5,297 nucleotides of DNA from an uncultured Clostridia bacterium (GTDB lineage: Bacteria > Bacillota > Clostridia > Oscillospirales > Acutalibacteraceae). Positions 1 through 5,297 of this stretch are shown here, piece after piece. Within the stretch, counting starts at the first letter, position 1. The number at the start of each line of letters is the position of its first letter. Position numbers and translations under genes: made by a program. The stretch is taken from assembly GCA_946042285.1 (NCBI GenBank), contig CAMGDK010000099.1, positions 1 through 5,297 on the forward strand, given 5' to 3'. The notes under the pieces were generated by a model. The model made no database searches, had not been told where the DNA came from, and saw nothing but the letters and a program-made list of their open reading frames with translations.

Positions 1-43
1 TTGCCTCTTGTCTCGTGGGCTCGGAGATGTGTATAAGAGACAG
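1..43 (+). other. Nextera i7 adapter with index (synthetic, not genomic)
   Basis: This is library adapter, not genome. Positions 25-43 are the 19-bp Tn5 mosaic end AGATGTGTATAAGAGACAG, and 10-24 are the i7-side Nextera adapter GTCTCGTGGGCTCGG. Positions 2-9 (TGCCTCTT) are the reverse complement of AAGAGGCA, which I recognise as Nextera index N711. The same block appears inverted at the other end of the window. It should be trimmed: translated, it adds the peptide MSRGLGDVYKRQ to the first gene. Confidence 0.98.
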
Positions 44-82
44 TTATTATATTACTATATAAAAATGACTATTTCAATAAGC

Positions 83-87
83 GAGGG
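83..87 (+). promoter_or_regulatory. Ribosome binding site deciding the ackA start
   Basis: GAGGG lies 7 nt before the TTG at 95, a good Shine-Dalgarno spacing. The alternative ATG at 65 has only A/T-rich sequence before it (44-64) and no purine-rich ribosome site. The ATG at 8 lies in synthetic adapter. This site therefore supports the TTG as the true start. Confidence 0.7.
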
Positions 88-94
88 CAATATT

Positions 95-1318
95 TTGAAA
101 ATTCTTGTTATTAACTGCGGCAGCTCGTCTTTAAAATATCAGCTTATGGATATGAGCAACGAGTCTGTTCTTTGCAAGGGTGCTATTGAAAGAATAGGCC
201 TTGAAATCAAAGGTGGAGAGAATAATGTTATCGTTAAGATCGGCGATGAGAAGCATTCTTACGATAAGCAGCTTCTTACTCATGTCGATGCGTTCAATGA
301 GGTTAAATATATTCTCTCAGAGAGCGAATATAAGGTAATCGACTCATTTAAGGAAATTGATGCTATCGGACACAGAGTTGTACAGGGCGGCGACAAATAT
401 ACTAAGAGCGTTCTTATCGACGAGAATGTTGTTGCAACAATTGAGCAGCTATCTCCTCTTGCACCGCTTCACAATCCTGCTAATCTTCAAGGCTATCGTG
501 CATGCCTTGAGGTTGTCGGTCCGGATGTACCGCAGGTTGCAGTGTTTGATACTGCATTCCACAGCACAATGCCTCCAAAGGCATACATGTATGCTGTTCC
601 TTATGAGTATTATGAAAAATACGGCGTTCGTCGCTACGGCTTCCACGGTACCTCTCACAAGTTTGTATCTCACAGAGTTGCAGACAAAATGGGTAAGGAT
701 ATTAAGGATCTTAAGATTATCACCTGCCACCTTGGTAACGGCTCATCAATCGCAGCGGTTGATCACGGTAAGGTGGTTGACACATCAATGGGCTTTACTC
801 CGCTTGACGGCTTCATGATGGGTACCCGTTCGGGCGGTGTCGATCCTTCGGTTGTCACATTTATTGAAAAAAAGCTTGGTCTTACTCCTGACGAGATGGA
901 TAAGATTCTCAACAAGGAGTCAGGTGTAAATGCCATCTCAGGCGTTTCATCAGACGACAGAGATATTTGCGCTGCTCAAAAGGCAGGTAACGAAAGAGCA
1001 ATCCTCGCTCATGAGATGCAGGCTTACGAAATCGCAAAGTTCATCGGCTCTTATATTGCTGCAATGAACGGCGTTGATGCTATCGTATTTACCGGCGGTA
1101 TCGGTGAAAACGGATTTTGGCTTCGTTCAAAGGTTTGCTCATATCTAGGTTATATGGGCGTTCATATCAACGAGGCACTCAATCAGTCAACCGTTAAGGG
1201 CGCTGAGGCAGAGCTTACAGACCCTGATGATAAGGTAAGAGTATTCATTCTCGCTACCGACGAAGAGCTTACAATTGCTCGTGACACTGCTGAAATAGTA
1301 TCAAAGTTACACAAATAA
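95..1318 (+). CDS. ackA: Acetate kinase (AckA)
   Basis: Cytosolic acetate kinase (ATP:acetate phosphotransferase) interconverts acetyl phosphate plus ADP with acetate plus ATP. In fermenters it is the last, ATP-yielding step of the Pta-AckA acetate pathway. From the TTG at 95 the protein is 407 aa, close to the usual ~400, and begins with the family's normal N-terminus MKILVINCGSSSLKYQL. Visible ASKHA-fold motifs are N7 and the GSSS loop (9-12), HRVVQGG (93-99), LAPLHNPANL (122-131), the DTAFH block with D152 matching the catalytic aspartate, YGFHGTSH with H184 (181-188), HLGNGSS (212-218), GTRSGG with R245 (243-248), FTGGIGEN (332-339) and the C-terminal DEEL glutamates (389-392). All expected active-site residues are present. 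The open frame runs upstream through an in-frame ATG at 65 into adapter without a stop, but that extension is not family-like. Genomic sequence begins only 51 nt before the start, so an upstream pta and the promoter cannot be seen. Confidence 0.97.
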   Translation: MKILVINCGSSSLKYQLMDMSNESVLCKGAIERIGLEIKGGENNVIVKIGDEKHSYDKQLLTHVDAFNEVKYILSESEYKVIDSFKEIDAIGHRVVQGGDKYTKSVLIDENVVATIEQLSPLAPLHNPANLQGYRACLEVVGPDVPQVAVFDTAFHSTMPPKAYMYAVPYEYYEKYGVRRYGFHGTSHKFVSHRVADKMGKDIKDLKIITCHLGNGSSIAAVDHGKVVDTSMGFTPLDGFMMGTRSGGVDPSVVTFIEKKLGLTPDEMDKILNKESGVNAISGVSSDDRDICAAQKAGNERAILAHEMQAYEIAKFIGSYIAAMNGVDAIVFTGGIGENGFWLRSKVCSYLGYMGVHINEALNQSTVKGAEAELTDPDDKVRVFILATDEELTIARDTAEIVSKLHK

Positions 1319-1342
1319 TAATCATTAAATAAAATCTATAAA

Positions 1343-1350
1343 AGGAGGAG
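1343..1350 (+). promoter_or_regulatory. Strong ribosome binding site of the PC4/YdbC gene
   Basis: AGGAGGAG ends 5 nt before the ATG at 1356. It is a near-perfect match to the anti-Shine-Dalgarno sequence and the strongest site in the window, which suggests the small protein is well translated. Confidence 0.85.
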
Positions 1351-1355
1351 AATCA

Positions 1356-1571
1356 ATGCCTGAAATCAAGTATGAGATCACAGAGCATCTTGGCGTTATC
1401 TCTGAAACTGCTCGTGGCTGGACAAGAGAAGTGAATATGATTTCCTGGAATGGTCGTGCACCGAAAATCGATGTTAGAGATTGGTCACCGGATCACTCAA
1501 AGATGAGCAAGGGACTCACATTTACTGTTGATGAGGTTAAAGAGCTTTCAAAGCTTATTGAAAATCTCTAA
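1356..1571 (+). CDS. PC4/YdbC-family ssDNA-binding protein
   Basis: A 71-aa protein that I recognise as the bacterial YdbC type of the PC4 (transcriptional coactivator p15) fold, which binds single-stranded nucleic acid as a dimer. A curved beta sheet followed by a C-terminal helix is typical of the family. Family-typical features are the N-terminal KYEITEHLGVISE strand (5-17), GWTREVN (21-27), SWNGRAPKIDVRDWSPDH (30-47) with conserved Trp31 and Trp43, the KMSKGLTFT segment (49-57), and an amphipathic helix DEVKELSKLIENL (59-71). Length and ends are complete for the family. It starts 37 nt after ackA behind a very strong ribosome site and is followed by a terminator, so it probably shares the ackA transcript. 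Its cellular role is not well defined. Involvement in transcription, repair or RNA binding is inference from the fold, and the sequence shows no link to acetate metabolism. Confidence 0.88.
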   Translation: MPEIKYEITEHLGVISETARGWTREVNMISWNGRAPKIDVRDWSPDHSKMSKGLTFTVDEVKELSKLIENL

Positions 1572-1580
1572 TAATTTGAA

Positions 1581-1626
1581 TTTAAGGGCAACGAAGGTTT
1601 TACCGCGAGTTGCCCTTGAAATTTTT
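1581..1626 (+). terminator. Intrinsic terminator after ackA-PC4 block
   Basis: AAGGGCAAC (1584-1592) pairs perfectly with GTTGCCCTT (1609-1617). The stem extends outward by a T-G wobble and two T-A pairs (1581-1583 with 1618-1620). A TTTTT run at 1622-1626 follows. The 16-nt loop can itself fold as GGT-TTT-ACC (1596-1604). The position, 10 nt after a stop codon and ahead of alaS, fits a Rho-independent terminator that ends block 1. The loop contains a T-box-like sequence, described in the findings. Some read-through into alaS is possible because the T run is short. Confidence 0.75.
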
Positions 1627-1647
1627 GTTAAGATAATTACAAAGTTA

Positions 1648-1672
1648 CAGGGTAATGCAAAAATCCACCCTG
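1648..1672 (+). other. Small hairpin in the alaS leader
   Basis: CAGGGT (1648-1653) and ACCCTG (1667-1672) form a perfect 6-bp stem with a 13-nt loop. It ends 5 nt before the GAGG ribosome site of alaS, and no T run follows, so it is not a terminator. It could modulate translation initiation or be a chance fold. I see no clear -35/-10 promoter in 1627-1680, although block 2 presumably needs one. Confidence 0.3.
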
Positions 1673-1677
1673 AATTT

Positions 1678-1681
1678 GAGG
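1678..1681 (+). promoter_or_regulatory. Ribosome binding site of alaS
   Basis: GAGG is placed 8 nt before the ATG at 1690. It supports that start, which also gives the expected AlaRS N-terminus. Confidence 0.65.
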
Positions 1682-1689
1682 TATAGATT

Positions 1690-4320
1690 ATGGAATGGAC
1701 ATCTTTAAATGATTTAAGAGAGAAGTATCTTTCGTTCTTTGAAAGCAAGGGACATCTTAGATTAGACAGCTTTTCACTTGTGCCAAACGGAGATAAGAGT
1801 CTTCTTCTTATCAATTCCGGTATGGCTCCGATGAAAAAGTATTTCACAGGAGAGGTGACACCTCCTCGCAATCGTGTTACAACATGCCAAAAGTGTATTC
1901 GTACTCCTGATATTGAGTGCGTAGGTAAAACTGCAAGACACGGCACGTTTTTTGAAATGCTCGGCAACTTTTCTTTTGGCGATTACTTTAAGAAGGAAGC
2001 AACAGCTTGGGCGTGGGAGTTCTGCACAAAGGTGCTTGAAATGCCTGTTGACAAGCTTTATGTTACAATTTACGAAAACGACGATGAAGCATTTGAGATT
2101 TGGACAAAGCAAAACGGTGTTTCGCCCGACCATATCGTAAGGCTCGGCAAGGAGGACAACTTCTGGGAGCATGGCTCAGGTCCGTGCGGTCCTTGCTCGG
2201 AGATTTACTTTGACCGCGGCGAAAAGTACGGCTGCGGCAGTCCCGATTGCGGACCGGGCTGTGAGTGCGACAGATTTACTGAGTTCTGGAATAATGTGTT
2301 CAGCCAGTTTGATAACGACGGCAACGGCAATTATACAGAGCTTGCACAAAAGAATATTGATACCGGCATGGGACTTGAAAGGCTTGCCTGCATCATGCAG
2401 GGTGTTGACAATATTTTTGAGGTTGACACTGTTCAAAACATCATGAAAAAAATCTCTGAGATTGCAGGCGTTAACTATCACGAGGACGACAAGAACGATG
2501 TATCTCTTCGTGTAATTACCGACCATGTTCGTTCATCAACATTCATGATCGGAGACGGTGTAATTCCGTCAAACAACGGCAGAGGATATGTGCTTAGAAG
2601 GCTTATCCGCCGCGCTTGCCGCCACGGCAGATTGCTTGGTGTTAACGAGCCGTTTCTTTACAAGGTATGCGATACCGTTATTAAGGAAAACGAGGTCGCT
2701 TATCCTGAGCTTAAGGATAAGGAAGAGCTTATCAGAAAGGTCATTCTTGCCGAGGAGGAAAGCTTCGGCAAAACAATTGATGCCGGTCTTGCTCTTCTTG
2801 ATGAGTTTATCGAAAAAATGGACGGCAATGTATTCTCCGGTGAGGATGCATTCAAGCTTAATGATACCTACGGCTTCCCGCTCGACTTGACAAAGGACAT
2901 TCTCGAGGAAAAGGGAATTACTGTCGATGAGGATAAGTTTAATGCTCTTCTTGCCAATCAAAAGTCAACTGCAAGAGCTGCCCGTAAGGACGCAGGCGCA
3001 GATGCATGGAAGGGCGAGAGTGTTAAGATTGAGGCTGATAAAACAGAATTTGTCGGCTATACAGACTTTAATTGTGACGCAAGAGTTGTTGCAATCGTAA
3101 ACGCAGACGGCGAGCTTGTTGATATGCTCGGCGCAGGCGAGAAGGGCACAGTTGTTTTGGACAAGACTCCCTTCTATGCTATGTCAGGCGGACAGGTCGG
3201 CGACAGCGGTGTTATCAAAAACGGCGAAGGTAACTCGTTTATCGTTGCCGACACAACAAAAAATGATGACTCAATTTATCTCCATTTGGGTGAGGTTGCA
3301 AGAGGCGTTATCAGCGTTGGTGACAGCGTGCTTGCAGATATAAACGAGGACAGGCGCCGTTCTATCATGCGTAACCATACTGCTGCGCATCTACTTCAGG
3401 CTGCACTTCGTCAGGTTCTCGGCACTCATGTTGAACAGGCAGGTCAGCTCGTTGACGAAAAAGAGGTTCGATTTGACTTTACTCATTTCAATCCGCTTAC
3501 ACTTGAAGAGCTTGTTAAGGTTGAGCTGATTGTTAATGATTTCATTCTTAAGGCACAGTCAGTCACAATGCAGGAAATGCCGATTGAAGAAGCAAAGAAA
3601 ATGGGCGCCATGATGCTCTTTGGCGAAAAATACGGCGACATTGTAAGAGTAGTTAAGGCAGGGGATTTCTCCACTGAATTTTGCGGCGGTACTCATGTGT
3701 CAAACAGCGGACAGCTCGGCTTGTTCAAGATTGTAAGCGAGTCATCGGTTGCAGCAGGCGTAAGAAGAATTACCGCATACACCGGTCTTGGCGTTATGGA
3801 TTATCTCAATAAAAATGAGATGCTTGTTAAGTTCGTAGCCTCTGCGCTTAAGACAAGCGAAGGCGATGTTGACAGCAGAGTGTCGGCTATCGTTGCCGAG
3901 GGCAAGGAAAAGGACAAGGAAATCCAAAGGCTTAACGCAGAGCTTACAAGGCTTAAGAGTGCCGATATGTTCTCAAAGCCTGTTGATATTGACGGACTCG
4001 AGCTTTACACCGGTAAGGTTGAGGGTACTACTCCCGACGCTCTTCGTTCGATGGGTGACGACCTTAAGGCAAAGGGTGACAATGTAGTTGCTCTTATCGC
4101 AGGTGTTAACGGTGACAAGGCTAACCTTGTTGCAGTGTGCGGCAAAAATGCTATTGCAAAGGGTGTAAAGGCAGGAGATTTGGTTAGAGAGATTGCAAAG
4201 CTTGCCGGCGGCGGTGGCGGCGGACGCCCTGACTCTGCTATGGCAGGTGCAAAGGATTTGTCAAAGCTCGACGATGCCGTTGCACAGGTTGAAGCAACCG
4301 TAAAATCCATGATTAAATAA
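1690..4320 (+). CDS. alaS: Alanyl-tRNA synthetase
   Basis: Class II aminoacyl-tRNA synthetase that activates alanine with ATP and charges tRNA-Ala in the cytosol. The 876-aa length is essentially that of full-length bacterial AlaRS. The aminoacylation domain (about 1-245) shows RTPDIE and ARHGTFFEMLGNFSFGDYF (71-100, motif 2 region), GSGPCGPCSEIYFD (162-175) and motif 3 DTGMGLER (224-231). The tRNA-recognition region follows (about 246-455), then the beta-barrel segment with TPFYAMSGGQVGDSG (493-507). The editing domain, which removes mischarged Ser and Gly, keeps its metal ligands H563 and H567 (HTAAH), C665 and H669 (CGGTH). A short coiled coil (about 735-757) leads to the C-Ala/DHHA1 domain with GGGGGGRPDSAMAG (840-853). 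A Cys-rich insert (C182, C187, C191, C193) is typical of clostridial enzymes. The gene is intact. It leads a probable operon with the HIT and phosphoribosyltransferase genes downstream. No complete T-box riboswitch precedes it. Confidence 0.99.
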   Translation: MEWTSLNDLREKYLSFFESKGHLRLDSFSLVPNGDKSLLLINSGMAPMKKYFTGEVTPPRNRVTTCQKCIRTPDIECVGKTARHGTFFEMLGNFSFGDYFKKEATAWAWEFCTKVLEMPVDKLYVTIYENDDEAFEIWTKQNGVSPDHIVRLGKEDNFWEHGSGPCGPCSEIYFDRGEKYGCGSPDCGPGCECDRFTEFWNNVFSQFDNDGNGNYTELAQKNIDTGMGLERLACIMQGVDNIFEVDTVQNIMKKISEIAGVNYHEDDKNDVSLRVITDHVRSSTFMIGDGVIPSNNGRGYVLRRLIRRACRHGRLLGVNEPFLYKVCDTVIKENEVAYPELKDKEELIRKVILAEEESFGKTIDAGLALLDEFIEKMDGNVFSGEDAFKLNDTYGFPLDLTKDILEEKGITVDEDKFNALLANQKSTARAARKDAGADAWKGESVKIEADKTEFVGYTDFNCDARVVAIVNADGELVDMLGAGEKGTVVLDKTPFYAMSGGQVGDSGVIKNGEGNSFIVADTTKNDDSIYLHLGEVARGVISVGDSVLADINEDRRRSIMRNHTAAHLLQAALRQVLGTHVEQAGQLVDEKEVRFDFTHFNPLTLEELVKVELIVNDFILKAQSVTMQEMPIEEAKKMGAMMLFGEKYGDIVRVVKAGDFSTEFCGGTHVSNSGQLGLFKIVSESSVAAGVRRITAYTGLGVMDYLNKNEMLVKFVASALKTSEGDVDSRVSAIVAEGKEKDKEIQRLNAELTRLKSADMFSKPVDIDGLELYTGKVEGTTPDALRSMGDDLKAKGDNVVALIAGVNGDKANLVAVCGKNAIAKGVKAGDLVREIAKLAGGGGGGRPDSAMAGAKDLSKLDDAVAQVEATVKSMIK

Positions 4321-4324
4321 GAGG
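4319..4324 (+). promoter_or_regulatory. Ribosome binding site of the HIT gene
   Basis: AAGAGG overlaps the last two bases of the alaS stop codon and lies 7 nt before the ATG at 4332. The overlap indicates that the HIT gene is translated from the alaS transcript. Confidence 0.7.
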
Positions 4325-4331
4325 TTTTAAT

Positions 4332-4664
4332 ATGTGTATTTTTTGTGAGATTGTTGCCGGCAATATTCCTTCAACAAAGGTATATGAGGATGACATGATT
4401 CTTGCCTTTAAGGACATCAATCCTGTTGCACCGGTGCATACAGTTATTATTCCTAAGCTTCATATTGAAAGTGCTAACGGCGTTGACGACAGCAACAGCA
4501 AATATGTTGCGCATATATTTGAAAAAATCCCTGAAATTGCAAAGAGTCAGGGCATTGATTCATATAGAATTATCAACAACTGCGGCGAGGATGCAGGCCA
4601 AACGGTTAAGCACCTTCATTTTCACCTTGTCGGCGGCGTAAAGCTTGATGAGAAGATTATATAA
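4332..4664 (+). CDS. HIT-family (histidine triad) nucleotide hydrolase
   Basis: A 110-aa HIT-superfamily protein of the HinT branch. These enzymes hydrolyse AMP attached to a leaving group (AMP-lysine, other phosphoramidates, aminoacyl-adenylates), using a histidine nucleophile. Visible features are CIFCEIVAG (2-10) with the C2/C5 pair that many bacterial members use with histidines to bind zinc, the FKDINPVAPVHTVIIPKLH segment (26-44), the nucleotide-contacting GEDAGQTVKHLHFHLVGG region (85-102), and the triad H94-x-H96-x-H98 followed by LV. By family analogy the middle histidine, H96, is the nucleophile. The C-terminus is short (VKLDEKII) and lacks the WPPG-like tail of many relatives. It follows alaS by 11 nt and precedes the phosphoribosyltransferase by 21 nt, so it is almost certainly co-transcribed. 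The true substrate is unknown; removal of stray alanyl-AMP is a contextual guess only. Confidence 0.95.
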   Translation: MCIFCEIVAGNIPSTKVYEDDMILAFKDINPVAPVHTVIIPKLHIESANGVDDSNSKYVAHIFEKIPEIAKSQGIDSYRIINNCGEDAGQTVKHLHFHLVGGVKLDEKII

Positions 4665-4671
4665 TTTTTGT

Positions 4672-4679
4672 AAGGGGAG
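4672..4679 (+). promoter_or_regulatory. Ribosome binding site of the phosphoribosyltransferase gene
   Basis: AAGGGGAG ends 6 nt before the ATG at 4686, within the 21-nt gap after the HIT stop codon. This strong site fixes the start. Confidence 0.75.
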
Positions 4680-4685
4680 AATATT

Positions 4686-5228
4686 ATGAGTGAAGAATTT
4701 TACACACTGAAAATAGCAGGTCTTGAAAGACAGCTTAAAAAGTTCCCGGTTTCCGACACTCTTGACATTGCGGCGTTCATTCTTTTCGGTGATGTTGAGT
4801 TGACGGAGGCTTGTGCAAAAGCGCTTCTTGAAAAGGTGCCTGAGTTTGACTATATCGTTACACCCGAAGCAAAGTCAATTCCGCTTGCTTATGAGATGAG
4901 CAGGCTTTCGGGCAAAAAGTATATCGTTGCAAGAAAGGGCGTTAAGGTCTATATGGACAGACCGGAGAGCGTTGATGACTCCTCATTAACTACTCAATCC
5001 TCTCAAAGCTTATATTTAGGTCATGAGGACGGCGATTTGCTTGCAGGCAAGAGAACGCTTATTGTTGATGATGTTATTTCAACAGGCGGTAGTCTTCTTG
5101 CACTTAAGGAGCTTTTAGCAAAGTTTGATGCAAATGTTGTTGCCTCATGCGCACCTCTTGCAGAGGGTGATGCCGGTAACAGAACAGACATTATTTTCCT
5201 TGAAAGGCTTCCGCTTTTCTTCAAATAA
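4686..5228 (+). CDS. Type I phosphoribosyltransferase, Apt-like (COG0503 type)
   Basis: A 180-aa cytosolic PRPP-dependent enzyme, probably a purine phosphoribosyltransferase that makes a nucleotide from a free base plus PRPP. The decisive motif is the PRPP loop TLIVDDVISTGGS (124-136), with the acidic pair D128-D129 and the phosphate-binding STGGS turn. Upstream, TPEAKSIPLAYEMSR (59-73), KKYIVARKG (76-84) and the SLYLG strand (107-111) match the adenine/xanthine phosphoribosyltransferase layout. The N-terminal ...YTLKIAGLERQL and FGDVELTEACAKALLEK segments and the C-terminal FLERLPLFFK match a clostridial subgroup often labelled adenine phosphoribosyltransferase. The base specificity cannot be read from sequence, so no symbol is assigned; xanthine or hypoxanthine are alternatives. 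A Ser/Thr/Gln-rich stretch (99-107) lies in the loop before the SLYLG strand. The gene is complete, last in the alaS-HIT-PRT run. Only 24 A/T-rich genomic bases (5229-5252) follow before adapter, so no terminator can be judged. Confidence 0.9.
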   Translation: MSEEFYTLKIAGLERQLKKFPVSDTLDIAAFILFGDVELTEACAKALLEKVPEFDYIVTPEAKSIPLAYEMSRLSGKKYIVARKGVKVYMDRPESVDDSSLTTQSSQSLYLGHEDGDLLAGKRTLIVDDVISTGGSLLALKELLAKFDANVVASCAPLAEGDAGNRTDIIFLERLPLFFK

Positions 5229-5252
5229 TATAAATAGTATATTAAGTAATAA

Positions 5253-5297
5253 CTGTCTCTTATACACATCTCCGAGCCCACGAGACAAGAGGCAATC
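5253..5297 (-). other. Nextera i7 adapter with index N711, inverted copy (synthetic)
   Basis: This is the reverse-complement copy of the adapter at the window start. The mosaic end CTGTCTCTTATACACATCT is at 5253-5271, CCGAGCCCACGAGAC at 5272-5286, the index AAGAGGCA at 5287-5294 and the first three bases of the flow-cell adapter (ATC) at 5295-5297. This is the classic Read 1 read-through order. Translated on the minus strand it gives MGSEMCIRDS, a false N-terminal peptide. Confidence 0.98.

Noticed and set aside
54..63. A possible -10 element (TACTAT / TATAAA) before ackA
   Set aside because: The matching -35 would fall in the adapter, so true upstream sequence is missing and a promoter cannot be supported.
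357..818. A 153-codon + strand frame inside ackA
   Set aside because: It is an out-of-frame reading of the conserved acetate kinase region, with a composition unlike a normal protein.
1548..1967. A minus-strand frame of 139 codons covering the alaS leader and 5' end
   Set aside because: It is antisense to the terminator, the leader and the conserved AlaRS N-terminus, and it shows no recognisable family motif. It is a shadow frame.
4200..4230. GGC-rich low-complexity run as a repeat or G-quadruplex
   Set aside because: It encodes the conserved poly-glycine segment of the AlaRS C-terminal domain and is explained by protein conservation.
4005..4310. A 101-codon minus-strand frame rich in Pro, Ser and Ala, with a run of prolines
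   Set aside because: It is the antisense reading of the alaS C-terminal domain; the proline run mirrors the GGC-rich poly-glycine motif. It has no independent support.
1..5297. A transposon or composite element bounded by 43-bp terminal inverted repeats
   Set aside because: The repeats are commercial Nextera adapter plus index, not natural ends. No transposase gene lies between them, and the content is housekeeping genes.

Overview
This is a short assembly contig of housekeeping genes from a bacterium, bounded on both sides by Illumina Nextera library adapter. Positions 1-43 and 5253-5297 are synthetic: the Tn5 mosaic end, the i7-side adapter and an 8-base index that I recognise as N711 (AAGAGGCA in the 3' copy). 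Only about 44-5252 is biological sequence. The two ends form a perfect inverted repeat that could be mistaken for transposon ends.

The gene content suggests a Firmicute of class Clostridia, probably a gut-type Oscillospirales/Ruminococcaceae relative. The reasons are a cysteine-rich insert in AlaRS of the clostridial kind, a small PC4/YdbC-type protein, a clostridial-type purine phosphoribosyltransferase, strong AGGAGG-type ribosome binding sites and TAA stops on all five genes. The taxonomic placement is inference. No plasmid, phage or mobile gene is visible.

Layout: all five genes lie on the + strand in two blocks. Block 1 is ackA (acetate kinase, best start TTG at 95) followed after 37 nt by a 71-aa PC4/YdbC-family ssDNA-binding protein, closed by an intrinsic terminator at about 1581-1626. 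Block 2 is alaS (alanyl-tRNA synthetase, full length at 876 aa), a HIT-family nucleotide hydrolase (gap 11 nt) and a phosphoribosyltransferase (gap 21 nt). The tight spacing and individual ribosome binding sites suggest one transcript. Coding density is high, and the longest non-coding stretch is the 118-nt alaS leader.

Functionally, block 1 covers acetate formation with substrate-level ATP synthesis plus a nucleic-acid-binding protein. Block 2 joins tRNA charging (AMP and aminoacyl-adenylate chemistry), a HIT enzyme of a superfamily that can cleave aminoacyl-AMP, and a PRPP-dependent enzyme that probably makes a nucleotide from a free purine base. I did not find a convincing new system. The points most worth a second look are the adapter artefacts and the false protein ends they create, a degenerate T-box-like sequence inside the terminator before alaS, and the alaS-HIT-PRT gene grouping.
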